Source: Brachionus manjavacas (Eukaryota; Rotifera; Eurotatoria; Ploima; Brachionidae). Taken from it: a stretch of 64,000 nucleotides of DNA. A program made the translations under genes and the position numbers. Position 1 is the stretch's first letter. Every line of letters begins with the position of its first letter. Below are positions 44,335 to 56,672 of the stretch, piece by piece. The DNA is taken from assembly GCA_019054805.1 (NCBI GenBank), contig JAHQIY010000005.1:5067501-5131500 (forward strand), read 5' to 3'. The notes under the pieces were generated by a model. The model saw only the letters and a list, made by a program, of their open reading frames with translations. It made no database searches and was not told the origin of the DNA.

Positions 44335-47300
44335 GCAGTGTTTTAATTTAAAAAAAGTTTAAAGTAAATCAAAATATTTAAATCATGATAAGAAAATTTT
44401 ATGTTTCTTGCATGGCGTTATTTTAAAAAAATAGCAATGTCCCTTTAAATTAAAAAATGCAAAATATTATTCAAGGAAAGAAAACAAATTTTTATATTGA
44501 TTTAGAAATTTTCATTTGAAGATTTTTATTTGAAAACGTTTAAAGAATTTTAATCATTTTTGGCTTAAAGCGGTAAATTTTGTAAAAAACAAATTACTGA
44601 AATTTATTTATTATGAATACTTCAAAATAAAAGAAAATTATTTAAGCTTAATTGAATATTTTAATAATTTATCGTTATTAAATTAGCAGTAATCAAGTTA
44701 TAATGATTTGAAATACTTAATAATCAAGTTATGCAAATACGAAATTTGTTTTTGAATGGAATTTATTATTCAAGAATAAATTTTTTTAACAAATCAAAAA
44801 AAAATGTATTGTTAATCGAAAATTAATTTGAAAATTTTTTGAAAGATAAATTAGAACTTCAATTTTTAGGCAACATTTATCTTTAATGATCGTTAATTAG
44901 AGTTATTGTCAAAAACTAAGATCTTTGAATAAAAATAATTATTTAAAATTTGTTAAAGACTCCTCAAGTCTAAGATATAAGTAAGGCGAAAAATTCTTTG
45001 GCTGCTATTTTTAACTTGATTCTATCTAATTAAAAAAAAAGTTTCAAAAAATTAGATAAAGTTTTAAATACTTAATGATTAAATTGTAATTTTTTCCTTT
45101 AAAATAGGATTTTTTTATTTCTAAAATTATTTTTCAAAAATTAAATTAAAGAAGCAAGATTTTTTTTGGGAATTTCATAGATAAACCCTTAAATAACTAT
45201 TAAAATAAAAGAACATTAAAAACAACATAAAATAATTTTCCAAAAGAATTTATTTTATCAAAATTTCTGTTTAAAATTATTTAAAGATATTTTTAATCTT
45301 TCGCATTTTAAATCGCGTACCCCGACATCAGAAATTTTTTCATTATTTTAATTGATAAGAATAGAATTGTGATTGCATTTTTGACAGCTTTTTAATTAAT
45401 CTTTTGCTTATAAAATGGTTCTAAATAATCAATTTAAGTATTTATAAAATACATTTCCTCTTCACCTGTATTTAGTCGAAAACTAATGTGATCGTTGTTT
45501 TAGGCTGACTTATTAAACAATTTAAATACTACTTGAGTAATAAACTAATATATTAGTTTTAGCTATCAATTTCCTTCTAATTATTGACTTCAATGATGAG
45601 AACTTAAATTATTGGTGTTTTTATTTATAAATAAAGTTAATAGAATTAAAATATTTATTAATTTCAAAGATAAATTATACGAAATTTGATGAAAAAAGGG
45701 TTTTCAAAATTAAGCTTTGATTAAAGTTGGTTTAATTCCAAATTAATAGTGTCAGATTACATTTAAAATAAAAACTCAAATAAAGCCTATTTCAAGGTCA
45801 AAATATATATTTATTATTCCCTTAAGAATTAATAAAATGAAGAACTCGAAAAAAAAAATTTCAAAAAACTTAAGTAGTTATATTAAAAAACAAACAAAAT
45901 TCTATTTGGATAAAAGCCTAAATTTAATAATTAATTTGGTAATATTTCTCTTTAATTTTATTAAGTGATAATTCGATTTTTTCATCGAAATTAAGGAATT
46001 TTAAATTTTTTCAAAGTATAATAAGAATGTTGTTAATTGCGTAAAAAAACTAGAGAGCCCAATAAAGTAGATGGATCTTGAACAGAAATTAATTTACTTT
46101 ATTAGCTATAACGTGTTTAAGCAAGCGAAAAAAAAAATAGAATAAGGAAATTAGATATGTCAGCCCGGTAGATAATTTAATTTCCCCATAAAATCAGTAT
46201 TTAGTCTTCGAAGCCGGAATTTTGAAATCTCTACATTCCAAATGCAATACATGTAATTAATTTCTAAATTAATTCTTTTTCAAATTTTTCAATTACATCC
46301 TCAAGTCTATTATTCAAATTAGGCAAATTTAAAAGTTTTTATTATTCAAATGAACAATTTTAGCAATAAAGAAGGACAAAACTTTTTGAATAAAAAATTG
46401 AGTTATCTAAGAAATCGTGATACTTAAAGCATACATTTTGACCAAAAAAATGAAATCAATCAGGCTCATAAATTTATCGTAATTGCAAACAAATAATTTC
46501 AATCAATTGCATAAAGATTAAAAGAAATTTTTTTTTAATTTTTCATGAAATATTTGATTTAAGTCAAAAATTATATCAATTATGTGGGATAAAGCAAAAA
46601 AAGAAATTTATCATAAATTTTTTGTGTTTATTATATTTTTATTTTGAATATAGAATCTTGTTTAGTTTTGTTTACATTTTAGGAATAGACTAGATTCTTT
46701 TCATAATGCTTAATCGAGAATGCACTTAGTTTCTATAAAAAAAATGCATTAATCTTTTCTGTTCAATTTGAGGTTCGATCATAAAAAATTTCATTGTCAG
46801 ATAAATTTATTCAATATTTAAAATTTTTACATATACAAAATTTTTTGGATTTAATCGATTCCTTGGTATTAAATATTTAAACATATATAACACATAAACT
46901 GCTTGAAATATTCTATTCAAAAAAATTATTTTTTTTTTAAAAAGTTTAATTTCTTGTTAAGATCGTGCCTGATCTTAAGACTCATTTCCGATTGAATGGA
47001 AAACTTGCTAAGGCAAATGAGTCGGCTGTGTAATTAAAACTTAATAGCTGATTATCCTGTTTCTTTTTTGAAGCTAAATCAACAGGCAGTTTTCATCCTA
47101 ATAGATTTGGAAAATTTTGCTCAATTTTTTTCATCAACAAAAGCGCCTCGTTTTCAACTAAACATCTAATTTAACTAATGATAAATTAAAGTGAAATTTA
47201 AAAGCCAAACATGATTTTTCGCTTTAAATAGTAATTATTTTTTCAAACTAAAATTTAAGATAATTGCCTTTTTTCAATTAAAGCATCTTGATATGATATT

Positions 47301-47870
47301 TTTTTGCTCTAAAACAATTTGTCTAAATATTAATAGAATATATTTTCATTATGATTAGGTTTTAAAAAAGCTTAAAATTTTGACGCATGCTGAAAATCAA
47401 TTCTAATAATAAAGTTAAGCTACTAAGACTTTCTAAATGATTTCTTTCCACTAATCGCTGGTTTATTGAGATAAACTTGAATTTGAACCTGGGGGAAAAC
47501 TTATTTGTACTCGACATTTTAAAAGCTTATATTAAGTTATTAATAATGAGCAAAAAATGAAAAGTAAATTATTGATTCTTAAAGCGGTCTTTGAGAAATA
47601 TATGAAAAACTACTTGAAATTATAAGTCAAGTTAATGAAGCCATTAGATTAGTCATTTTTTCCGAGCTGACATTTCTCAACTTTTTCAATTCAAACAAAA
47701 AATGTCACTCACTGTTAATTTGGAAAATTTCAAATTTGCTTTCATCTGATTCTTAAAACTAATTGAATTTTAAAAATCGCATTAAGATATGCTTAAGGAA
47801 TTAGTCTAAATGAATTTTTTTAAAGGATTTATTTATTAGATTAAAGGAAATGGGGTAATAAAATTCAAGA
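44335..47870. other. 3.5 kb AT-rich gene-free DNA
   Basis: No exon, RNA gene or transposon body recognised. The 3' end is the upstream region of the gene at 47871. Confidence 0.4.
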
Positions 47871-48953
47871 ATGAGCCAACGACTGGGTCAAGACAAGGAC
47901 TTTGCTCACATGAGAGAATCAAGCTATTTCACAATGATAAAAGGTGAGACAAAAATGAGCACTACAAGCCTAATACCAAGTCTGAACTATTTTATTCTGC
48001 GTGAATCAAGTCGTGCCAAACTAAGCCAAGTGGATTTTCTGACAAAGTGCAATCCGGAAAAAAATCGAACTAAATCTGAGCCCAGCGCCCTAAAAAGAGC
48101 CATCAGTGAACCAAATTTGATCATGGACCGAACCGACTGCTTTTGCTCAATTGACAAAAAATACAAAAGTTTAAGATTATTCAAAAAGCGATTTAATATT
48201 TTCATATCAAGTTTTAATTTAATAAAATTTTTAAAATATGTAATTACATTTCGTCATTGTCGCATGTCCAACCAGGCCAGGAAAAGAACCCGGAAAAGAG
48301 CGACTATGGGCAGATCGATAAGTCTAGATTGGATAGACAAAAAAACATTTCTTATCTACAAAGTGTCACATCAATTGTCAAAAAGATCTAAATTAAAAAA
48401 TCCCAATGAGAAAAATAAAAAAAAATACTCGGACTGTAAAACCTTGTCGATTAAATCGATGGGCTCACTTACGGAAACTGAAAATGGTCCTGGGAATACA
48501 TCGCGTTCACATTCGTGTTTTACGCCGTATTCGACCAACATCAGCCTCAAAGCATCCTTGGCCAATCTCAACCGAATAAAGCATCACGACATACTTGAAG
48601 AGGCAATTTTGAATTTAAACGAAATCGGCGGTGTCACTTCTTTTTTCAAGTCTTTTAAAAAATCCGAGTCAAAACGCAGCTTCTTGAGCTTTAGGAGCAT
48701 AAATTATGACTCTAAGCGAAAAAAGAACAGTTCCTGCTTGAGCATAAATGACAAAATTGATTTACGCGACTATGTAGATAAAAAATCTGAAATAAGCGAC
48801 AATGTTTTGCATAGATTCCTCGAGAATAAACGAGCTAATGCCAGACGCTTTGCAATATGTGCTCGAATAGATAAGTTGGATCACAATAAGGAGCTCATTA
48901 ACTTCATGGAATATTTGCTGAGAGAAGATTATATCCAAAATTTTTTGATGTAA
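47871..48953 (+). CDS. Orphan basic protein, 360 residues, single exon
   Basis: Complete ORF ATG to TAA without introns. I do not recognise a family. It is rich in K, R and S with Ser-Glu-Pro and R-x-x-S motifs (TKSEPSALKRAISEPNLIMD, RKRTRKRATMGRSISLDW) that look like kinase or 14-3-3 sites. A short hydrophobic patch 'FNIFISSFNLIKFLKYVITF' (about 108-127) may be a membrane or amphipathic segment. The C-terminal 60 residues are helical and charged. Codon use (CGA, CTC, GGC, GAG) is richer in GC than the flanks, so it is probably a real lineage-specific gene. Confidence 0.6.
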   Translation: MSQRLGQDKDFAHMRESSYFTMIKGETKMSTTSLIPSLNYFILRESSRAKLSQVDFLTKCNPEKNRTKSEPSALKRAISEPNLIMDRTDCFCSIDKKYKSLRLFKKRFNIFISSFNLIKFLKYVITFRHCRMSNQARKRTRKRATMGRSISLDWIDKKTFLIYKVSHQLSKRSKLKNPNEKNKKKYSDCKTLSIKSMGSLTETENGPGNTSRSHSCFTPYSTNISLKASLANLNRIKHHDILEEAILNLNEIGGVTSFFKSFKKSESKRSFLSFRSINYDSKRKKNSSCLSINDKIDLRDYVDKKSEISDNVLHRFLENKRANARRFAICARIDKLDHNKELINFMEYLLREDYIQNFLM

Positions 48954-51012
48954 ATTTTTTGTAATAAATTATTAAATTCAAATTCTTTTTCTTTGTTAGC
49001 ATCCTTGGTAACATGACTATAGGAAAAATGAGTTCATCGATTAAATCCTTATTAATTTTTCGATTAGCATAAAACACCGAAAAAATTATTAACTATAGCT
49101 AGTTTTTACTTAATTAAAAAGAACAACATTTTTTTTATAAAGCTCTTTTAAAACCAATTAATATCCATAGGGTATTTCATAGAAGTAATTTTTTCTAGAA
49201 AGTTGACCATTTATTTTAATTCATCAAAAATATTTTAATTCACCCATCAAAAGAAAGAGGTTCTAAATCTTAAATTTTAGACGAAAAAATTATGACTATA
49301 GATCAGCCACACAACATTGTAATTTCCTTCTAGGAAACAAGAAATAAACTTGATTGGAAAGAAAGTTTTTTCTTAGTTGAAGCTTTGGATTCTTTGTCGA
49401 AACCACTGAAAGTTTCAGCGTAAATCCGAGAGAGCTAGAAAAATGTTTGATGGGTTTTGATATTGTTAAGAATAGGGTCTCAACATTGGGAACAAAATTA
49501 CCCAAAAAAACCCAAAAAGTTCAACCATTGAAATAATCTGCATTTTGAAAATTTGGACCAAATATATAAAAAAACTTCAAGAGTTCTATGACACATTCAT
49601 TTTACGTAATTTTACATAAAATTACGTTAAATGACGTAAAATAACTAGCATTTACGGGATATCAAAAGGGGTCCAAAGGTGGAATTTTTTCCTAAATTTT
49701 GGGAAAACAAATTCAAGACTTAATTTCGGTCGTGTTTGAATGAAAAAAAATTACCCTTATATTCGTAATTTTTCAGTAAATTTTCGATTTTCAAATGGAA
49801 AAAAGGTAAAAATTTTCATAAAATAAATTGAATTCCAAAGCCTTAAATTGTTGGACTATTCATCTTCTTTTTATTTAATAATTTCTCATATATTCAAAAT
49901 CCGAGAAAATTTTTATTTACGTTAAACAGCTTCCTGATAGAATTTACAAACCACTTTTAGTCAGAAGAAAAAAAGTTTAAAAGTTTAAATTTTTATTCTG
50001 TTATTTTATTTCAAAAATCAGAATGCAGAAATAATAGCTTTCATTATTGCCATTTTTGAGAACTTAAGCATAGCATCTGTAAAGAAGTAGAGTGTTTTTC
50101 GACTCATAAGGCTCATCATTTTTTATAATTTTCGGCTTTTTTTAGAAACATAAAAATTTTTTTTCAATTTCAAAAAAATGCTGAAAAAAATGAATCAATT
50201 TGTCTTTAAATATCATTCTCAATTATTCTCAAACTTCCAGGTTTAATTAGTAATTTTTAAATTAGAAAGGGGTTTGAATGAAATGTTACTTTTATTAGAA
50301 ATGAAGTTTGAAAAGTACTCAGGCATGTTGGAAAGGAACAAAGTCCTTCTTTTTATCCAAATCTTTATAAATTTATAATAATTTTTATGAAAAAAAATTA
50401 ATAAAGTAAAATATTTAAGATTAACTTAGCATGCTAATTAGTTGCTGCTTAACTTTTATTCTTTTCAAAAATTTAAAAAATGTAATCAAAGAGTTAATTT
50501 AAAATTTTTTTAAAGCCTTTTTATTTTTTTTAGCAAACATGGTAGCGACGGTTCTGGAAAACATCATAAGATAAATAAAAAAATTTCAATTCAATTTTTT
50601 TTTTAAGCCTTTTTAACTTTAAATTTCTCTCAATTTAATATTGAGATTTTTTTAATTAAGCAGAGGAATTAATCTAAAAATAAATTGTTTTATCAAATTT
50701 AAAAAATTTTTATTATCTTTTTAAGAAAATAATTATGTTATTTGTACAACAAATTTAAATATAAATTAATATAATTATCTAATTTGATTAGAATAGAAGC
50801 GAACAATTATTTTAAATAAAAAAGAACGATTAAAAAAATTGTGCATGAGCAAAATATGAATAATGATATTTTTTAGATTTTATTTTTTTTTAAGTTTCTA
50901 TTTGTTTAATGAATAAACTTTTCATAAAGACCAAATTTTTAGAATAAAAAAAAAAAAAATTGATACTTTATAATTTTTAATTTTCTTATATGCTGTAGAT
51001 ATTTATTGTATT
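48954..51012. other. AT-rich intergenic DNA
   Basis: No gene recognised. Near 49598-49642 there is a small cluster of TTACGTAA-like words in inverted order, reminiscent of transposon ends. The last few hundred bases are the promoter region of the galactosyltransferase gene. Confidence 0.4.
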
Positions 51013-53197
51013 ATGCGATTAAACCGAGGTTATTCAGTTGTTTTTAAATTCTTAATTATTCTTATTTTAATTAAAGTAATAATTTTTTTAAATAAAAAAC
51101 CTAATAATTATTCAAATTCAAAAATTGTGATTAAAAGAAAAACAAATATGATATCAGCTAATTATACAATATCACAATGTGATATTAGCTTCATAAATCC
51201 TCACGAAAACGTTTCGATTGTAACAAATTTCACGCAACATTTTCAGCCATTCCAAACCGAAATAAATTACGATCGAACAAAAGAAGACTTGGGTTTTATG
51301 GAAAATATAAAAATGGGTGGACAGTTTGAACCAAAAGATTGTGAGGCTGTCAGTCATGTTGCCATAGTCATTCCATACAAAAATCGTGAACACAATCTCA
51401 GAGTGTTCTTGTACAACATGCATCCTTTTCTCCAAAAGCAAAGCCTGAGCTACACAATTTTTGTAGTCGAGCAAGTGAACAGTGACAAATTTAACAAAGG
51501 CAGAATAAACAATGCTGCTTTCATTGAAATCATCCAAAAGCCAACCAAAAATTTCACCTTAGCATCCGATTTTGAATGCATTGTTTATCATGATGTAGAT
51601 CTACTTCCCGCAAGTAAATTTTCTTCATTCTTCATGATTCTGTAAAATTCAGTACAATAGAACAGAACATTAAAAAAATCGATAAAAATCACATTTCTTT
51701 TTATCTAGAAGAAATAATTGTCTTGTAAGTAGAATACAATTCATAAGTCTTGCTTTTTCTCAATGAATTTTCGGCATATATGAGTCTTGTTAACCTTTAT
51801 GATCGTAAACATAAAGCGCACAATATTATACATGACATGTTTAATCGATAAGATAATATGTTTAATCTTATTTAAGCTTACTGACAATATGTATACTATT
51901 ATACAAATTTTGTATAAAAGTATACAAAATTTAATTTTTGAATTAACCAAAAACTGTATTTTTTTATATATTTTTAATATTATTTTATATTTTTTTATAT
52001 ATATTTTTTATTTTTTTTTATTATTATATATTTTATATTTTTTAAAGTGAAATTTTTTTTTTTAATTAATTTTACTTTCCATTTTATTTGTCAAATTTAT
52101 TTTGGTAATTTCAGCTCTGTTAATTTTCTGTTAAAATTTTTTTTCAATGCTATTAACAATACTATTTTCGGTTAATGCAAAAATTAAATTTTGTATACTT
52201 TTATACAAAATATGTATACTAGTATACAAATTTTTTATAATGTCAGGAAGCTTGTATACGATTAAACATGTCATGTTTGATATTATACACTTTATGTATA
52301 CGATTATACATGCCTTAAAAATAGGTTAACAAGACTCATCTATACCGAATTTTCTTTTAAAAAATTTGCAAATTAAACAAGAATTAGTTACTTTTTTGCG
52401 AAGGATTTAAAGGAATATAAAATGAGAATATAAAAAAGTAAAAATCTTTTTTTTACTTTTTTTTAATTTTAATCATTAGATATAAAGAGCAAAAATAAAA
52501 TTGATTTTTTGTAATTTTAATCTTATTGTCTATCAATGAGTGCTTGCACTTGACTAGGAAGCTAAAGAGATTGAGGCAAAATTTTTTTTTTTTTTAGGTT
52601 TCTGATTTTACAACAAAGACAAAGATTTACTTGATTTTCTAAAAAAAATTTTGACTCTTTTGAACTGAGTTTTAAAAAACCATATTCATAAGCATTAATT
52701 TTTTTTCGTTCATTTAGGTTATATGAATTTGTATACTTGTCCTGAAAAGCGACCCAAGCATTTATCGATTCTAGTCGGAAAAATTGACTATCGAAGTTTT
52801 TATCCCATTCTCATTGGGGGTGTTTTATTTTTTAAATTTGAGAATTATCTCCAAGTAAATGGTTATTCGAATAGATTTTGGGGATGGGGTATCTAAAAAA
52901 AATATAATTTTGCATATCTAAAATTTTGTTTGTTTAGGAGGTGAAGATGACGACATGTATTATAGACTGGAAGGGACTCGTTTGGGATTTGATAGACCTT
53001 TAAATAACACTATTTATAAAATGCTTAAGCATACAATTCAAAAACGTAATATGAAGCGTTTCCAAATCTTAAAGGAAATTAAGAACAAATACTTCGATGA
53101 TGGTTTGAACACTGTCAATTATAAATTAAAATCTGTCACAAAATACCGGTTATTTACCCATCTTGTTATTGACGTCGGTCAACTAGATTTGTATTAA
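51013..53197 (+). CDS. Beta-1,4-galactosyltransferase, copy 1 (3 exons)
   Basis: Exons 51013-51613, 52718-52888 and 52938-53197 join in frame to 343 residues. Type II Golgi protein: cytosolic RLNRGYSVVFK, membrane anchor 'FLIILILIKVIIFL', stem, then catalytic domain. Family motifs: 'CDISFINPHENVS', 'VAIVIPYKNREHNLRVFLYNMHPFLQKQ', 'VVEQVNSDKFNKGRINN', metal-binding DVDLLP, 'NLYTCPEKRPKHLS', 'NGYSNRFWGWGGEDDDMYYRL' and 'DGLNTVNYKL'. It transfers galactose from UDP-Gal to GlcNAc-type acceptors with Mn2+. The first intron (about 1.1 kb) holds a 580-bp MITE. A tandem paralogue lies 6.4 kb downstream. All catalytic residues that I can check are present. Confidence 0.93.
51770..52349. mobile_element. 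MITE in intron 1 of galactosyltransferase copy 1
   Basis: The arms of about 170 bp are inverted copies: the left begins TTCGGCATATATGAGTCTTG TTAACC and the right is its inverse (GGTTAACAAGACTCATCTAT ACCGAA). Inside each arm are repeated TATAC/GTATA words (for example TTTTGTATAAAAGTATACAA). The middle 51945-52185 is A/T-rich and non-coding. It would fold into one long hairpin in the pre-mRNA. Confidence 0.8.
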
Positions 53198-53512
53198 AAT
53201 TTTTGTTATCAATTTTTAAATAAAAATATTGATTCTTAGTCTTAACTCTTAATTTGAAAAAATTTGATAATAACTTTTGAATTTATCAAGAATACGTATT
53301 CAAACTTCATTTGAATTTAGATAATGCATTTAAAAATTAAAATTGATTTTTAGTTATATTGTAAAAATTAGAAAAAAATTTTGTTTGAACATGGAAATTT
53401 TTTATTTAATAACTATCAGAAAAGACAAATCATAAAAAAATTCATTTTCAGTGAGGGATTGATTACTTTGCACGAAACTAGTGAGTTTGAGTTGTTCAAC
53501 CAAGATGTTGAG
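53198..53512. other. Short AT-rich spacer
   Basis: 3' flank of galactosyltransferase copy 1; no feature. Confidence 0.4.
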
Positions 53513-55330
53513 TTTTTTTTATTTTATTGTTTATCTGAAATGGTTGAACCGCGGAGTTCAGCAGCAGTTCACTAACGTACCAAGCTATGGCAGATGTCTT
53601 TGACTAGTTGAAAATTCGTCATATTTTTTCTTAAAAATATTGAGTATTTCAGCATTTTCGATATTTCCCGGTAAATTGTTCCAGGCAGGTACCACTCTAG
53701 TTGTGAAAAAATTGTGTCTTAAAGTTGAACGGATGGAACCAGTCTACAATATTAAGATTTTATTAATTTTAAAGTATTAGTTTGGATCACTCCTTTTTCT
53801 TCCAACTTCTAGAGTTATTAATCCAAGTTTTTTATCGCGATCTTAACAACTCATGTCCTGATGGTTAGAACGAGCTTTGTGTCCCTCCTTTGGTCATTGT
53901 GAATTTATTTAACTCCTTGTTTCAGATAGGGTTCCAAACTGTTGAGCCGTATTCCAGAATGGGTCGCACGCACAAAGTAAATAGTATTTTGAAAAGTCTT
54001 GTGTCCAAATTTTCATAAAATTTTTTTTAACTTTTCGTGGACAAAATTTTCTTTGAGGATGAGTGCAGAAACATACCCCTTCCATCTCAGGTCATCTTGA
54101 AGTTTTACTTCTAGATTTCGTTCTAATTTTGTGTTTCCTAAAACAAACACCATGTCGTCGATTTTGAACGAGTACACATGGTCTTAGTGAAGTCTTTTTG
54201 TAGCTGATCTGCATGATTTTACATTTGTCTAAGTTGATGTCCATGTTCCATTTTACAGTTCATTCTAATAATATATTGATGTTGAATTGTAATTTCTGGC
54301 GGTCTTATGGATTTTTGATTGAACTGAAAAACTTGCTTTTGTCAGCAAACATTTTACAGAGAATGGATAATCCGTTTGGCAAGTCACTGATGAAGATCAA
54401 AAACAATATTGGGCTTAAAACAGACCCATGTTGTACACCGCTCAGAGCTGGTTTCCAAAGGGACGATATACCACCAAGAACTACTCTCTTTTTTCTTTTG
54501 GAAAGAAATGCAATCAGATAACAAAATATTTTATCCTTGAATCCAAAAGTTTCCAATTTGCCAATCAACTCTTTTGGATCCTCGGTTGTGACCATGTCGA
54601 AGGCTTCCATAATGTCTATAAATAAAATGCAAATTCTCTATCCGACTCCATTGTGTAATTACTACCTAACAATTTCCTGAACTATCAGACATTTAAACAT
54701 GTCTAACCTCTAGCTATTTCAACTTAACGTTTTTAATTTTTTTTTCATTATTTAATCCTTTTTTTATCTTATTTAACTTTATTTTTAATTTAGTTTATTT
54801 TTGTTTTTTATTTTTTTTATTTTATTTTATATATATTTATTCTAAAGGAGTATTAGCTCGGTACAGATTTACAAACAAATAAATAAAATTCTCAAGTTAA
54901 GCACTCGATTATAAAGTCGATTGATTTTAAAAGAATTATGGCACAAGACTTGGATTTCATGATACCGTGTTGACTATTCGAAATTAGGTTGTTTTTATTT
55001 TTTAACTCAACAAAAAGATTTTTTGTGATTTTTGTCATTGTTTTGCACAAGACAGATGTAATTGAATTAGGCCTGTAGTTTGAAGGTTGAATTTTGCTGC
55101 CTTTTTTGCTAATTTGCGTTTTGTTTGCTTGGCCCAAGGTGGTAAGAAAACAGCACTGACTTTTTGAGTGTCTAGGCTTGCGAATGCTGTAAAATTTGTC
55201 GTTTAAAATACTGACAATTTCTTGTTGATTTGATTGTTAAGATCGGTTTGTGATCTGATATCATCTTTGAATACAGTTTGACTTTTTAAGTATGAGTACC
55301 AAATTCTTAAATTCGTTTTGCAGATTGTTG
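53513..55330 (-). mobile_element. CR1/L2-like LINE, 5'-truncated, interrupted
   Basis: Minus strand from 55330: 'LRIWYSYLKSQTVFKDDI', RT motifs 'KKGSKIQPSNYRPNSITSVLCKTM' and 'ISNSQHGIMKSKSCAIILLKSIDFIIECL'. After an inserted segment (54638-54885): 'FIDIMEAFDMV', 'LSKRKKRVVLGG', 'SGVQHGSVLSPILFLIFISDLPNGLSILCKMFAD' (FADD as FADK). The C-terminal 'FFTTRVVPAWNNLPGNI' at about 53640 is followed by an A-rich tail near 53513-53530. Multiple frameshifts. Confidence 0.82.
54638..54893 (+). mobile_element. Inserted 3' end of another LINE, with target-site duplication
   Basis: The insert runs from about 54638 to a tail ...ACAAACAAATAAATAAA and is bordered by the shared word AAATTCTC (54630-54637 and about 54886-54893). 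Near its end is TTCTAAAGGAGTATTAGCTC, the 3' motif also seen at 56200 and, inverted, at 15765. Removing it restores the contiguous RT sequence of the host LINE. Confidence 0.75.
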
Positions 55331-55984
55331 CTAAATTAAAATCAATTAATGAATCTAATAAATTTTTAATAAAAATTTTGAAAGCTAAAAATTTTAATAA
55401 AATAATTAAAAATAATGCTATATCAAATGATTATCTATTTTAAAAAAGTCTAAATTTGGGAATTAGACTAAGCTAAATTTTTTTCTTTTTTATTTTATTA
55501 AGCCTGTTTTTCTTAAAGATTTAGATAAATAATTAATTAAAATTTTAGCAAAATCATGCCGACAAAAAATTTCTTAAAAATCATTTAGCAAGCATATAAT
55601 AGCTAAAAAACTAAAATTATTAACACTCCTAATGATATAAAATGTTCTTTATTTAATTCTTATTATCTATTTTTATAATTTTCTAGATGATATCAAAGAA
55701 AATATTAAGGAGCGAATGACAGTAAGATTTATTGACAACCTTATTGTCACTATAGAATATACGATTTCTGCAATTATAGGTCTTACCATATCTCATTCTT
55801 TTGTCTGCATATGATATAAAAAAGATATACCATAGAGTGAAAATTTCTATTTATAGATTATTACAGCTTAAATTAGAAAAAAAATTTGAAAACTAAATAA
55901 TTTTTTAAATTGGTAACTAATAAGTTGAACCCATATCATTCATTTAATTTATTGATTAATTTAGTGTCATTGGTATAATAACAA
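55331..55984. other. AT-rich spacer
   Basis: A possible short exon (after TTTTCTAG at 55678-55685, 'DIKENIKERMT', donor GTAAGA) was noted, but no partners were found. No gene called. Confidence 0.3.
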
Positions 55985-56262
55985 GTTAATGCTTTTTGTG
56001 GTAGTGTTAATTGTGTTTGAGTTGAAAGATTCGAAATGATTTGATTTAGTTTGTTATGATCATATGATGGGTTCAAATTTGTATACGAATATGAATTATA
56101 TAAATGTCTCTAAAGTCTTTGCTTAATCATTATTCAATTAAACTTTATTTGCATTTTTTTTTGCTTATTAACACTATTTTAATTTTTTTTTTAAATTTAT
56201 TCTGAAGGAGCTCTAGCTCAGAACAGAAAACAAATAAATAAATAAATAATAAATCCTTAATC
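55985..56262 (+). mobile_element. LINE 3' UTR fragment with (AAAT)n tail
   Basis: Ends TTTATTCTGAAGGAGCTCTA GCTCAGAACAG, then an AAATAAATAAATAAATAA tail. Same 3' motif family as 54638-54893. The coding part is not preserved. Confidence 0.6.
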
Positions 56263-56282
56263 ATAATAATTTTAAAAAATGT

Positions 56283-56520
56283 CTATTACTGATTCTTTAG
56301 TGCCAGAGTCTCACTCGAATAATCACTAAGACGACTCAATTAATGACGTGGTTGTTGTACCTTTAAAAAAGCGTGATAAGGGTATTGTGTATGAGTTTGT
56401 TCAAGAAACTAACGAACAAAATTTCATGTCTGACTTTAATACAGAAAAAAACGCAATCGAATTTATCAGTCTTATTAATAAATTTGTCAGCAAAAACAAA
56501 ATATTTCAACAAACTTAATA
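56283..56520 (+). pseudogene. Unidentified ORF fragment, possibly N-terminus of a MULE-type transposase
   Basis: From an ATG near 56281: 'MSITDSLVPESHSNN', one in-frame TAA, then 'DDSINDVVVVPLKKRDKGIVYEFVQETNEQNFMSDFNTEKNAIEFISL'. 'KKR.K.IVYEFVQE' is how many rotifer and insect MULE/FLYWCH-type proteins begin, but this is recollection, not a search. It ends before the tRNA gene; nothing of a catalytic domain is present. Confidence 0.3.
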
Positions 56521-56600
56521 AAAAATATAAAAAATTTAGAATCAAAATGAAAAAAAAGTTTTCGTATTTTAAAAAAAGATTTTGATATAAGTATTTGTAT

Positions 56601-56672
56601 TCCCATATGGTCTAGTGGTTAGGATTCCTGCCTTTCACGCAGGCGGCCCGGGTTCAATTCCCGGTGTGGGAA
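56601..56672 (+). tRNA. tRNA-Glu (TTC)
   Basis: 72-nt cloverleaf: acceptor TCCCATA/TGTGGGA, D arm with TGGTCTAGTGGTTAGGATT (A box), anticodon loop CTTTCAC within CCTGC...GCAGG giving anticodon UUC, T arm CCGGGTTCAATTCCCGG (B box), no intron. A T7 run at about 56677-56683 is a proper pol III terminator. All stems pair apart from one G-U in the acceptor. Confidence 0.97.

Noticed and set aside
51172-51537. Antisense ORF over galactosyltransferase exon 1, also present at 59737-60120
   Set aside because: Its conservation is fully explained by the near-identical sense exons.
51787-52050. 87-codon hydrophobic ORF in the galactosyltransferase intron
   Set aside because: It lies in the MITE arm and A/T-rich centre; hydrophobicity comes from TTT/ATA codons.
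55678-55800. Possible exon after a good acceptor ('DIKENIKERMT')
   Set aside because: No upstream or downstream partner exon found; could be a LINE relic.
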